A stretch of 64,000 nucleotides of DNA from Branchiostoma lanceolatum (lineage: Eukaryota; Chordata; Leptocardii; Amphioxiformes; Branchiostomatidae), in the NCBI RefSeq assembly GCF_035083965.1, contig NC_089739.1, positions 4,842,198-4,906,197 on the forward strand, given 5' to 3'. The notes under the pieces are model-generated. The model had not been told where the DNA came from. It did not search any database and saw only the letters and a list, made by a program, of their open reading frames with translations. Every line of letters begins with the position of its first letter. Positions within the stretch are counted from its first letter, which is position 1. Made by a program: the position numbers and the translations under genes. Shown piece after piece: positions 35,915 through 47,900 of this stretch.

Positions 35915-38116
35915 CTAGATGCCGATCAAAATGGCGACGACCATCACAGCGCATGCTCCCATGAAGAAGGAAACCATGCTCACGGCGTGACGTGTAGCAG
36001 CATCGTCATGAGCTAGAAGAGAAGAGACACAGGCATCAGCGAAGATCTACTTATATCAACTCATATGAATTCAAGAAAGCCTTCATCAACTGATTCAGAA
36101 AAGAAGTTAAAAAAAAAGAACAAGGTAAACATATAAGCGACAACTTGGCTCATGTGTGTAGATGCAAATGTTCTCACCTGTTTGATCGTCGTTCAGCACG
36201 ATGGGACCCTGGATCAGCAAGTAGACGTCGGTGTCTCCCTCGGCCTCCCTCCTCCTTCTGCCCGCTTGGCAGCCCTGAGCGCATCGGGAGGTCGGGTCCG
36301 TGGCGTTACACAGCAAGACGTCACAGTGGAGGTACACCTGGAAAAATAGGGACAGAGTTGATAAATTTTCATGAACAATTAGTTGTGTTGGACATTTTTC
36401 CTCATATTCCCGGCCCACCAATCAGACACTTCCCATCTGTTGTTGGAGAGAAAGCTACCAGCCAGCCAATCACGTCGCCGCCTGCGGCCACGAGGCAACA
36501 TGATTGGCCGGTTCGATGCAGCAAAAGGACGACTCGCAGGCCTGTACGCCAGGGCCTTTTCTTGTTGTATACAAGCGGCGGTCCTGACAATAAGAGAATG
36601 ATAACTTCACACGATCAGGCGACCTAGAAGCACCTTGGAAGCAATTAGGTACCAGTGTACATATCATACACTAACACGTTTTAGATATTTTTCATTACAT
36701 TGAAGTAACTTACCTTACACACACCGCTGGTGAAGGCGAAGGCCCGGAAACCGAACCGTTCCTCCAGTGTAGACGGTGACCAAAAGCGAGCCACGGTCGA
36801 GTCCTCGTCGCAACTACGAAGAAGTGCATTGGATGGACAAAATAGTTCAACAATTTCTTCAATTTCCTAATTCTGCATCATTATATACGAAGCTTGTCTT
36901 TTCCCCTCATTCCACAATATGATTCAGCCAAGAAAGTGAAAAAAAGCTATACTAGTATAAAGTTTTAATAACTCACCCGTCCCGGATGAGGTGGTACAGC
37001 ACGTTGCTGTTGTCCGGATCCTCCGTGGGCGTGGCCTTACAGGTGTCCGCAAACAGCTGCAGGTTTGTATCGTCTGACGTCACCTGCAGCTGCACGTACA
37101 ACATCTGACAGAAATACGAGATTTTAAACACTTTTTAAGAGATGAAATTATAGTTTTATCGTTCTATGATATTGGCAAATGCTTCATAAAACCCAAACCC
37201 AAAATTTCCATAATGCCACTCTCTTTTTTATATATATATAATTTCGTCTTCAGGCTGCCTGTCTGTCTGTGTGTGCGTGTCTTTGAATGGGTGCGTTTCT
37301 GTCCTACCCGCAAAGCAGGAAAAGCTAAGGCATGAAGCGTACGGGTTCTCTGAAGGCTAGAATTACTTAATCTCTAAGCAGATCTGCACGGTGCACCGAA
37401 AATCGTATATGCTAGCCAGAGAAGCTCCAGTCAGCCAGAGAAGCTCCAGTCCGCGGTGCTGGAGCTTCTCTGGCTAGCATATACGATCTGCTTGAAGATT
37501 AAGAATCGCTTCATTTGACTGAAATATCAACCACTAAAAACAGAGGTAAATTGATTCAAGAAGGCGAAATATGGGGCAGTATATGAATGACTTGTAGATC
37601 TTACCTGCCCCAACTCCACGGATAGAGGATATTCCGAGACTGATGATTGGAAGCTGCTATTGAGGAACAGCTCCATGGAGATGGCGAATTCACCTCTACC
37701 AACGATGTGTGACCGGAACACGGTCAAGCTTTTGGGGTCAAAGTTGACGGTCACGGATTTCCGACGAGGCAGACGACACTCCACGCTGATTTCTATGACG
37801 TCATAACGGGTGATAACCGCGCTGGAAGCGTTGACGTTGATGATCAGGGTGTTACTGTAAATAATCTCGTCGTCTGTGTCCTGTTTGCAACAGGTTATCT
37901 TTTATCAATCTATAGTGTGTAACTTGAATTTCAAATCCTTTAATAATGAATGTAATAAATGTATAACCTTGATGATAACCAAAATATAAAGACAATCAAG
38001 CCACATGCGCTTTCTTGACACATCGTGTTCAAACACACACACACACACACAGACATACACACGCACATACAGACACACACATGCACACAAACAGACACAC
38101 ACACACAGACACACGC

Positions 38117-38148
<32 letters not shown>

Positions 38149-38250
38149 GCACACACACACATACACACACGCACACACACACACACACACACAGACAGAC
38201 AGACACACACACACACAGAAACACACACACACACAAACACACACACACAA

Positions 38251-38328
<78 letters not shown>

Positions 38329-40796
38329 GCACACAAACAAACCATTCTCTTGGTTCCACAGCCCGTGAGGGGGGCCTGGATGTAGATATGGGTGGAGTTC
38401 TCATCAGCACTGCAAGGTGGCTCTGCTAGCCGGACGTCTGCGGTCTGAATTGAGTTGTCCACGGGACGGGGGAAACTGACCCGAATGAAGTCAGGTGTGC
38501 AGGTCAGTTGAGCACCGATGCCTAAAATGTGAAGTCCAAACCTTCAAAGAATTACTAGTTCATGGGTTGGAACGAAAATTGCAATTTTTGTTTAAAAGAA
38601 TTCGATTTTTTAAAAACAAAATTGAAGTTTTGTTACAGTAATAGAAATAAATGTCATGGAAAGTCCCTAGTCAATTCAGAATGGCACGGGGTGCAAAGTG
38701 GGGGTGCTTCAGTTAGAACTATAAGCCCTGTAATACTACATGTATCTACACACCTTGTTGGTTAGCCTGTGTCCCTTGTCTCGCACATGCCAGGCACATG
38801 GTGTTGAAATCTCGGTAACATCTATAGTCGCTAGGATGGCACGGTCTCCGTGCTACACGGTCTATGGCAACTCGCACACTCGCTGTTTCAGGGTTAGGGA
38901 GGCGCTCAGAGCTATACATGATAAACTTCGGGACTGTAGAGGGGTAAGGTGGTCGGAACGAACTGTGTGACAGAGAAGTAACATATCCGTCTCTAACGAC
39001 GCCATTGGCTAGACGGAAGGCATGTGTAGCAAGTCCCGCGGGAAACCCCAGGCTTCTACATGCAACGTCAGCCCACGCCATCCTCTGTTCGTGTTCGTCA
39101 TCTCCCCACAGACTCCAACCCCGTACAGGTCCCCACTGTTGAGTCACATCATCGTACATCTCCACACAGCCGTAGAACTCTCCCCCCACCAGCCGGATCG
39201 TGTTGGACTCGTCCGTTACCATGGTAGAGCTGTTATACCGGCCTGTGTCGTGAAATAAGAGGACACGCGGCATAAACTTCGGGTTATTTTAGCTTGAAAG
39301 CTTGTTGGTGCGTGCTTTATATTGCGTATGGAAATATCGTGTGAAACTCTTAATATGGTATAAAAACGTTGTTTCATCCTAATATTTCCTGGTCAAATGA
39401 CATTGCTGGTACATGGTAGAGTAGTGCAGTTTGATATCTGCTGAGTCACGCACATACATGTAGACTGCGGATGTGAGAGTGGCTTCGTCCAGGCTGCATA
39501 GATCGATGGAAAAGTCTCAAACTGTTCTCCCAGGCTTGCTATAACTCCTCTGGCATCTTATTTGTCTATATGGCCAATTCTTCTATTTGCCCAGCGACCT
39601 ATGGAGCCTAATAGAGACTAATGTGAGACCACAATTATAAGGAAAACCACTCTCAAGCCTTACCGAGGCACACGGGTTCCGTCCCCAGCCATGAACCGTT
39701 GTTTGTATTACAGTAGTAGGCACCATCAACGACAGTAGTATACACCGCGTATGGAGGTCCAATTAACAGCGCCGCCTCCCTATCGCATGCGACACTGCAG
39801 CGTCCGAAGAACTCATTGCCGTTCCAATGGTTGTAGTCACACTGCACTGTGACGCCATCAGTTTCCCAGGGGAAGTCTCCACAAGGTTTAGACCCTAGAG
39901 CACAAACGAGGTAAAGGCACATGTAAATTGAAAAAAAAAAACCGGCCCATACAGTGATAGAAAAAAAGCTACCAGGTGGCCCAAACCTATACCACCACTT
40001 TTCAAGAAAAAGAGCTAACTGCACCCAAATTCATAACCATAGTATGTCTAAAACAAAATATACAATCATTCTTTACGAAGGAATGCATTCGTAGAGTCGT
40101 GATGTTTTAAGAATACTTGCCAAATAAGAGCAATACTTTAAGGAATACCCCACCCCTGAAGCGTCGCCAAAATGGGCAACATTGAAAAACACACTACCGG
40201 TTGGACATGCGCAATACCATCTCATACCACGACGCTAAAAACTTAAACAACTTGAGTTGAACTAAGTTTACTACCATCTTAACGTACGTATTGTAATTAA
40301 CACCCTGCCCTCGCTGCAAGGTGTTTGTTCACGTGCAAATTGGTGAAGGCCTCTAACTTGTGAACAGTTCTTTTATATACCATGCTTGATACATGCAAGT
40401 AGGTGCCTCTTTGAAAGGAAAGGAAAAGTTGAATAAGCTGGAAAACAGTTTGGAAAAATACTGGTAAATGGGCTTTTGCGATATCAAAGGTGAATGCCTC
40501 TAACGTGTGAACAGTTCTTGTATATATACCATACTTGATACATGCCCAGACGTATTTTGTTTATATTTCAGGGGCCTTCAACATTGACATATTACCCACG
40601 ATGCATCACACTGCGCATGAACAGTTCAACTCGTGAACCAGCTTATTATAATGGTGTGTAATGGGTGTCATTGAATAAACGAATTCGAAGAACAAAAAAA
40701 AAATTCACCTTCAAATCCTGAAACGTCAAGGCCACCTTCTGTAAAGTGGCTGCAGGTCCAGATCAAAAGTACGACAAGAAAAAGATCCCTCGTCAT
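35915..40796 (-). CDS. ZP-domain surface protein 3 (sushi-SRCR-like-ZP)
   Basis: Nine exons: 40709-40796, 39664-39894, 38754-39242, 38343-38521, 37605-37880, 36977-37104, 36714-36813, 36178-36337, 35915-36012; 582 aa in frame. Exons 4-8 have the same lengths as in gene 2. Signal peptide MTRDLFLVVLLIWTCS; sushi-like module ([14 protein letters not shown] to PVCLG); SRCR-like domain ([19 protein letters not shown]); ZP-N and ZP-C halves ([41 protein letters not shown]); RRRR processing site; C-terminal hydrophobic tail [16 protein letters not shown], again without a cytoplasmic tail, suggesting GPI attachment. The exon 4 donor site lies at the edge of a 310-bp CA tract. The neighbouring gene 2 is the nearest relative. 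Function is inferred only from domains: a secreted, possibly filament-forming, surface or mucosal protein. Confidence 0.87.
37366..37503. mobile_element. hAT-like MITE, relative of 26001-26140
   Basis: Ends CTTAATCTCTAAGCAGATC and GATCTGCTTGAAGATTAAG are inverted repeats. The centre has CCAGAGAAGCTCCAGTC twice and its reverse complement once. AGAATTAC/AGAATCGC at the flanks may be a decayed 8-bp target duplication. Intron 5 of ZP gene 3. Confidence 0.75.
38029..38340 (+). repeat. Long (CA)n microsatellite with a CGCGCG core
   Basis: About 310 bp of CA with GACA, CATA and CAAA interruptions and a (CG) run near 38313-38330. It borders the 5' splice site of ZP gene 3 exon 4. Frames of over 100 codons on both strands are artefacts. 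Confidence 0.95.
39965..40060 (+). repeat. Dispersed repeat (AAACCTA / CCATAGTATGTC family)
   Basis: Contains GGCCCAAACCTATACCACC and ACCATAGTATGTCTAAAAC, matching the copies at 9520 and 47590. Intron 1 of ZP gene 3. Confidence 0.55.
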
Positions 40797-42065
40797 TTTC
40801 ACCAGTGGTACTTGATATCACTACCGGAGGGTCGAAAAGATACAAAACACTCAGCTTAGACTCTCATGAATGTTATAAGACTCTCAGTAAAGTATGTAGA
40901 CATTTTTTATTTCATTTTCACATATTAATATATTATAATAATATATAATAGCATATTAATTAGATGCATAGAATAGACACTTGTTACCCTTCTTACCTTT
41001 TCCACTGTGTGTACCCCAGCAATTAGCCTACGGGCATTGATTTGCAAATAAAAGTTATAATATATTCTTTGTATATTCTCATAAAGTTATAGCTTCCACG
41101 TCGCCTATAGATAAGATGTTCTTCATGTTTAAGAATTTTGCCATGACACTTTGACCCATATATATGCTGTCATCATGGAGCCCCGCCCACTTGACACACA
41201 AATACAGACGGAGTTTACCGATTCCTCCTTCGGCAATTTTCGTGGTGACGAAGGTACATTTTATCTGTGTCAAGAGGATCATACACAATGTAGCCTCATA
41301 TTGCTGGTACGTATATTCACGTTTAAAGGAGATCCAGCGAGTAGAATTTGTTCTCGTTTTGAACATGGGTAGAATGTTGAATCGTATTTTCATTCTTTGC
41401 TTTCCTTCAATGCTAAAGCTTTCATGTTAATACATTGTCCCAGTCTTTTCTTATGCATGGCGACTGGGTGGGTGGGGGTTAGGTTAGGACTCACCAAAAC
41501 AACACTATTATGCCATTGGTCATAAATATTGATATGATCTAACTTGTATTTGCATCAGTACGGTGTAGATATTCTGTGGATACGTTGACATTGTCTGTTG
41601 GCACTGTAAATGAAAGGAAAATTGGTTTTGATACGTGGGTACGTGTATGCAACTCGCCGGTTGGAATGCGACCTTTTTGACCTCACTTAGTTTGTATGCC
41701 TGAAGGGTGTTTTTCTGTGTGGTAGTAGTTACGCGGAAGGGGGGGGGGGGGGCGCTTACTATGTTCCGACGTCCCTATGTTTCGAAACCCCCTTAGTTCC
41801 AACACGGCATGCTTACGGTTAGGGGTTGTACGTCAGAACACAGAGGTGTTGGAACATAGGACTGGGACCAGTGAGGTAGATGGGTACAAACTACATCGTT
41901 CTAAACATAACTCAAGCATAGACATACGTGGTCATACATGTATTTTCGCCATCGTTTGGTGAATATAAACAACTGACTAAGTGGACATACCTTTTCTCCC
42001 TGCTACCAGCAAGCTTCTGGATTTCTCCTGTTTCTAAAGGTCAAAGGTGAGTCACCAAGGACAAG
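40797..42065. other. Intergenic between ZP gene 3 and the 42066 gene (divergent)
   Basis: Both flanking genes are transcribed away from this region, so it should hold two promoters. Visible items: a LINE 3'-tail-like motif (GCAATTAGCCTACGGGCAT, 41022-41040) followed by AAATAAAAG, a run of about 14 G near 41739-41752, and a partly inverted CTATGTTCC/GGAACATAG pair near 41760-41862. At the right edge AAGATGGCGG (YY1-type core) overlaps the start codon of the next gene. No coding frame supported. Confidence 0.5.
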
Positions 42066-42677
42066 ATGGCGGACGCCAAACCGACCTTGAACTCAGATCA
42101 GGCAAACAACCTGCGGGAATCTCTGATTGCCCTGATAACAAACGTCAACCATCAGTTAGAGGAGATTGAAAAGCTGAAGAAAGAGGCAGATACAACTAAA
42201 ACCGACATTTCACCATCGTCGTCTAGCTCTTCATCCAAGCCCGTCCAAGGTGAAGATGGGGTAAGTAGACCCACAACAAAGCTCGAGCAGTCGCCGACAA
42301 AGGTGGATGAACCTTTGACCTCTTCTGGCACTGATTCAGCATCTGGAAAAGAGCAGCTGTATCGCGACTCACACATGAATGATTCTAGCGAGACAGAAAA
42401 GCTGGCAAAGCCATCTGGTCTGGAAGAACTCCCAACTTCACCTGATACAATGCCAGAAAATTCTGCCAAGGCCAGCCCAGAGCCCGATGGGGAAGATTTC
42501 GACCCTTTGGAGACCTTGGAACAGTTTGCACATCAGTTCGGGAGCTGGATCGAGAGGTCGAAGACCAACCTTGAAAAACTCATCAAGGAAAACCAAACAA
42601 CAGAAAGAGACCCGCCTATCATGAAAAGCTATTTAGAGAGCTATAGCTACCTTTACAGCCGTCTTGATAAATTCTGA
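42066..42677 (+). CDS. Uncharacterised acidic, Ser/Thr-rich protein, single exon
   Basis: An intact 203-codon frame without introns. The start AAGATGG is a good initiation context and also a YY1 initiator-type core, a pattern seen at 5' ends of housekeeping genes. Residues about 15-45 (LRESLIALITNVNHQLEEIE) predict a helix or short coiled coil. A low-complexity Ser/Thr/Pro/Glu-rich middle follows (about 48-150, with a run of eight Ser). The C-terminal 55 residues (DPLETLEQFAHQFGSWIERS, ending YSYLYSRLDKF) predict helices. No signal peptide or membrane segment. I do not recognise the family. The frame stays open over 600 bp with protein-like codon use, so a real gene is likely. It could be the retrocopy-like single-exon form of a conserved small protein. 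Confidence 0.7.
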   Translation: MADAKPTLNSDQANNLRESLIALITNVNHQLEEIEKLKKEADTTKTDISPSSSSSSSKPVQGEDGVSRPTTKLEQSPTKVDEPLTSSGTDSASGKEQLYRDSHMNDSSETEKLAKPSGLEELPTSPDTMPENSAKASPEPDGEDFDPLETLEQFAHQFGSWIERSKTNLEKLIKENQTTERDPPIMKSYLESYSYLYSRLDKF

Positions 42678-43252
42678 GAAGATGATGATGTCCATGCCAG
42701 AGGAAGCTTGTCTCAAAGCACTTTCATTAATGTTTAAACAGTAGTGGTGATCTGCGTGATCTGCAACGTTGGGGCTCCAATATTTCTCCCATTTTGTACA
42801 AAACATCGGTCTCAACAATTTCACTCGTGAGGTGTTATCGGTTATTTGCTCGAGCGCACAATATGAGCGACAAAATGTTAAATAGGAGATTTTAGAAATT
42901 ACATATCCACGTTCTACTTTCTACGGAAACATGTAAACGTATTAATTTCGTTACCTACTTTGTTATAATTCGTCTTGTACACAGAAACACAACATTGAAA
43001 GATCCATGAATGGATTGATAAAGGTTCATAAGTCACTGGATAACAGAGTTTGTTGTAACAAAGTTCTTTGTCGGCTTGCATAAAATACTTGATTGTGTAC
43101 AAAGGACCTTCAAGTTGTTATCCATCAATGTAACATGTGCATAGTTTAAAGAACTCTTGGACAAAGCCTTTGCACTGTAATGTGTGCATTATACATTAAG
43201 AGTATACCAGTAAGGAATTTTATAAATTCAACTCGGCATGTGTATATAACCA

Positions 43253-43444
43253 GCACTGCACGAAATGGCCTCGTATCCCGGCGTATACGTACAGGGATTC
43301 CTCCGGAAATATTCCATATCCCGGTGCGGATTTAGCGTATCCGTTAAAACTAACGGAAACGCTAAATCCGCACCGGGATATGGAATATTTCCGGAGGAAT
43401 CCCTGTACGTATACGCCGGGATACGAGGCCATTTCGTGCAGTGC
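43253..43444. mobile_element. Near-perfect palindromic MITE, 192 bp
   Basis: Begins GCACTGCACGAAATGGCC and ends GGCCATTTCGTGCAGTGC. The two arms of about 94 nt match almost throughout around a centre near 43349. The terminal 20 bp are shared with the element at 22125-22379, but the interior differs. No coding capacity. Confidence 0.9.
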
Positions 43445-43574
43445 AGTCGACCGATGAAGGATCAACATTGAGGGCCACATCACCCGCTGACCAAATGATT
43501 ACCGCTGACCTTTCTGGCGCAAATCCAGCCATATTGTTGAAAGAACAGATTCCGCACGCGTTTGGCTACGGTGT

Positions 43575-43577
<3 letters not shown>

Positions 43578-43627
<50 letters not shown>

Positions 43628-43643
43628 CACACACACACATACG
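43578..43643 (+). repeat. (CA)n microsatellite
   Basis: Pure CA with a single GCAC interruption. Overlapping frames are artefacts. Confidence 0.95.
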
Positions 43644-44219
43644 TGCTGACACTGACAAATCTGCTCCTCTGCGCATGCTCTGATCTACCAAAGCTGAAAC
43701 GTACATTTGGACCAAGACCAAGATCGTCTGCCAAAACGACCTCCCACGTTCAAGTTCAAGAAAAACGACGTGACAGACAACTGATGACGTCTATCACGTG
43801 TAGATGTCAAATGTTAAAGAATTCTGCAGAGACGTTATATCCGCACTCCGTTGAGATGGAAAAAGCCTCATAGAAATGTTACAGACTGACGCTTCTATCA
43901 GAGGTATGGTATGTAAGGTATGGCTAAGGTTCTGGAGCTATCTTTCTTTAAGGGCGTGGGAATATGATCTTTCAATCTTTAGGCAAGATATATGTTTTAT
44001 AAGTTAAAGACAGCTGAATGAAGATTTAAAAAAAGATGAAGTCTTATTCATACATGTATATGTGATCTAAATAGTAATCAATCCGTTCAAAGTTCTGTAA
44101 ATGAGGCGATAAACCAAGTAGCATAAGTATGCACATGCTAGTGTATGTTCGTAGCTCTGAACTGGCCAGGGTCTGTGGCCTGCTGACAAAGCTTCTAAAG
44201 ATTGTAATAAGTAGACCGA

Positions 44220-44451
44220 AATACTGTAAATGCAAAAATGTTCGCGGTTGTTTCATGTTTGCGGTTTTCACGGTAAACTCTTTACCGCGAATTTAAAACC
44301 ACCGCGAAAGCGGTTCCGTTGTTACTGTATACTGTAGCGCTACTATTGTTTCAAACGCGAACTCAAAATCACAACGAACACTCCATTTTCCCCATTACCG
44401 CAAAAGGACGCGAAATCAAATATCCATGATCATTACTGCATTCACAGTATT
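44220..44451. mobile_element. TIR element (AATACTGTAAATGCA family)
   Basis: Ends AATACTGTAAATGCA and TGCATTCACAGTATT are inverted repeats with one mismatch. The interior has TTCGCGGT and ACCGCGAA motifs in inverted order. About 232 bp and non-coding; likely a non-autonomous DNA transposon. Confidence 0.75.
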
Positions 44452-44703
44452 TCCTGGTGGCTACATAAACCGTTGCGGTTGTACATGTGTATGTACATCC
44501 TAATAGTTTTCAGTAGAAAAAGGTAATTAAGTAGCTGTGAATGTTTTGTGAACTGCTTTTTAAAAATCTTTTTTGCGAGTGAATGAAACACTGAAAGTTA
44601 AAAAAGATAGCAATAAAGACAACGTTTTCCTTACACATAATATTTCACTAAACGATGTAAGTAACCATTCAGAAAATGAAGTCACCAAAAAACTGTATAC
44701 TAG

Positions 44704-44848
44704 TATTTCTCTCTTATCAGCTGGAGTGTCCGATGTATTTACCCGGACGAAAAACGATTGATCTAACCAAACCACAAAGCCGTTTATTTCCCTCTCATTG
44801 GCTGGAGTTTCGGGGGTACTGTATTTACCGGCTGGCGAAAAACGATTG
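44704..44848 (+). promoter_or_regulatory. Duplicated promoter module of channel gene 1
   Basis: Two adjacent units of about 60 bp each read TATTTCYCTC, then a GCTGGAGT stretch, GTATTTAC (44735 and 44821; forkhead-type core) and GAAAAACGATTG. Unit 2 also has CTCATTGGCTGG (inverted CCAAT). A single such unit is found at the equivalent place in channel gene 2 (55449-55510). Function is inferred from conservation and position. Confidence 0.5.
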
Positions 44849-44994
44849 GTTGTCTCTTTAAAGTTGGCTCTTGCTTGACCCGGCTAAGCCATTCACGTCG
44901 GCGGAAGGATATCGAGGTCTTTTCAGGACAACTGATATCAAGCCCGCAGTTTTCCACACCGCACAGTGTCAGTCGAGGAACCAGGGAGAGCACC

Positions 44995-47900
44995 ATGTTC
45001 TTTGCTTGTAGTCTTCTGTTTCTGTCGTTCGGGTAAGTCCTATCGACTTGCTTGCTTTTACCTTATTTCTTATGACATGTTGAACATCTCTGCAACCATG
45101 GTGTTACATACAAATGTTACAGAGTATTTTAGCTAGAGCAAATTTCCATAATCTTGATATTCTCTAATAGCAATTTTAAGAAAGATTGTTTGCGAGATCG
45201 AGAAAAGTGATACGAATCTTAAGTCTCAGTCACGACAAACAGAAAGGATATTAGTTTTGTTGGAAAGGCTTTTTAAGTACAATTACGCTATACTATCTTC
45301 CTTACAATGGTCATTTTCATGTATAACCCGTTCTAAGGACAAAGGCTTTTTGTACGAGCCAGATGAACACTGGTTAGAGCATGGATATATAAAGAACTAA
45401 GGTCTCATGTGTTATGATAATGTAAGCATGGCACCAAGAACCTGTTAAAATTTTGGTTAACATGGGGTTTTGACTTGATATTGATATGCTCGTTTCTGAT
45501 TGACCTTTGATTACGGCTGATGTCGAACTGTGTTTGCTACCATGCAGCTTCCCATCTTAATAAAGGTGAATAGCAGCTTCCTTCAATGTCATGTCTTAAT
45601 ATGGGCGGGGCTCTCCCACGACCACGAAGCAGCCGACGGGCCTGCTCTCGGTGCCGGGCGGCTAGCGAGACCGCCGACTACGGCGAAGCACGCCCGCGTT
45701 TCTCCCGTGCACGGACGATGCCACTTGCAGGGTACATCGTTCTTCCGATGTAATATCCCATTCCTCACGTATTCTGGCAACTTCAAGCAACTTCCAATGT
45801 AAGTGTGGGCCGGAGCCGTTGGTCGCCCGTACCAGCGAAACGTAGCCGCCGACGCGTACGTGACGCGAGTTTCCCACTTGCTCCGACTTCTAGATTTCGT
45901 CAGGTGTCTGACCATGGCGTAGGTGGCTGAGCGTATCTTGAGAGTGGTAGCTTTTGACTAGCTTGGACTCGGCCGCCCTTGGCCTTGCAGGCTCCGTCAC
46001 AAGCGACGGCAGGGGGCTAGTGAGTCCGGGAGGGTGCGGCTGGAGCCGGCGCGGTGCGCGCATGACCCCGGCGTGGAGAAAAAAAAAAAACAACCGGTCG
46101 TCCGGTGACTTTGCACCGCATCGGACAGAGCACCGGGCGCCGGGGAGGGTGTCGTCGGGGAGAATGAGCGCCCGTCCCCGACCGACTCCGATGAGTACTA
46201 GGAAAGCCCCGACCAGGGTCCGCCAGGCCACCGAGCAGGATGCGTCTGATGTGCGGAGGTCCCCAGCCCGTCGGTAGATGGATGGGTCGTCCGCGCAACG
46301 GGATCTTCCGCGGCGACCGGACGGGGCCCACCCCGTGGCCGAGATGCGGTGTTTTGTTGTAGCCCTTGAACAAAGGTTTCGTCCATTTTGTCCTAAAGAA
46401 ATTGAAAATAAATTTCCCTTTGTCATGGATGCTCTAAATATAATGCCTTACGTAACAAACTATTCACATTTCTTTGTTCAAATACTTCAGATTTCAATAG
46501 ACTCGAAACCAAGGGCAGATTTGATTATATCTTTAAAAATGACAACTCTCACTGCAAAAATAGGCAAATACATTAAATAATAGACTGACTGGTTAGAAAA
46601 TATACTAAAAACCAGGATGAACATAATTTTGTCAAGATATTACAGATTTCCAGATGTTCGTCTAAAATGTATTGTGTAAATAATAGAATTTTCAATATGT
46701 GTTTTATGTTTTGTGGTTGACTGTGCGAAAGTCATTGTACTTTTCATTTTGTCAATGAAGCTTCGTGTACATGTAGTAATGCCCCTGTCACACAGTCAAT
46801 GAGCTTCAGCAGCAGTTGTTAAACACAAGAAGCTTAAGGTCTTTAAATGTTACAATCGCCCGGGGGTCGAGCGTATTTTTACTTGCATATGTGCAAGTCA
46901 ACCCTACTACATCAAACGGGGCTCATTGACCTGAGACCGTCGACCGAAAATGACATTCTGATAGATTTCACAGACTAGTTGACTGCCTGCTATGTGACAG
47001 AGGTTCAACCCTATCTAGACCACCGGGCTTTTTTGGGGGTCCCTACGACGGGGTCCCTACGACTTGGGGTTCATTCGGCGCCCCCCCTAAAACTTCCAAA
47101 CGGTATGGTGTATCATCACTAAATTTGCAGGGAGTAATCTACATGTGAGTCTTAATCACTCCTGTAATTTTTGTATCGTTATGGGGTAATATGACGTAAT
47201 TCTGACTGGGTTTCTGCCTGATAATGTCCACTTCAACTTACCTTCCAAACGCTGCAAGAATGAAATCTCCGTCATTTTCCATTATGGAGTTATAGTATTT
47301 TTCCATTAATTATGCAAATTAGGTATTCATTGCCATAATTGATATCTGTTGATATTCCTCTTTTTCTCAGTTACATATGTGACGTGTTTGAGAGTCCTAT
47401 AAGGGAATGCAGCGGATGTATAAACTTTCCTCATTGGTTATGCAAATTAGCTACTGATTTGCATAATTGGCATTTGATCTTGTTAATCATCACTCAAGCT
47501 ATCTACATTCGAAATATCATGACAATCCGTTAACCTATTTTTGAGTTAGTCCCTTTCAAAGTTTGAAACAAAGTCGGCTCCTGCATTTCCAAAAAAGCCG
47601 CTAAGTGGCCAAAACCTACACAACTTACTCTCCCTCCAAAGAGCTATCTACCACTCATGACCATAGCATGTCTTAAACGCGAGATATCAAACCCGGAGGT
47701 TCCGCTGCAGTACCATAGTAAGCCGCTTAGGGGCCAAAAATCTAATCATTTTGAGGTTTTAATTAAGAAGACCTACCCACATATATACCAGGTATGAAGA
47801 CAATCCATCCATACATTCTCAAGTTATACTGTTTACAGACGGACGAACGGACAGACGGACACACAAGAAACGCGGTGCAAAACATAACCTTCTCGGCGAC

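Larger units (their letters stand above)
42678..44994. other. Intergenic before channel gene 1
   Basis: Contains the 3' flank of the 42066 gene, a near-perfect palindromic MITE (43253-43444), a CA tract (43578-43643), a second TIR element (44220-44451) and, at 44704-44994, the channel promoter region shared with copy 2. No further gene recognised. Confidence 0.6.

Noticed and set aside
38005-38462. Several frames over 100 codons rich in Cys/Val or His/Thr
   Set aside because: Translations of the CA/TG microsatellite; only the ZP exon 38343-38521 at its edge is real.
45601-46376. 18S/28S/5S ribosomal gene
   Set aside because: None of the conserved rRNA core motifs that I know is present; a spacer fragment remains possible but unproven.
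45890-46426. 178-codon minus-strand frame
   Set aside because: GC bias alone can keep it open; no domain, no conserved start, and several other frames in the same place are open too.
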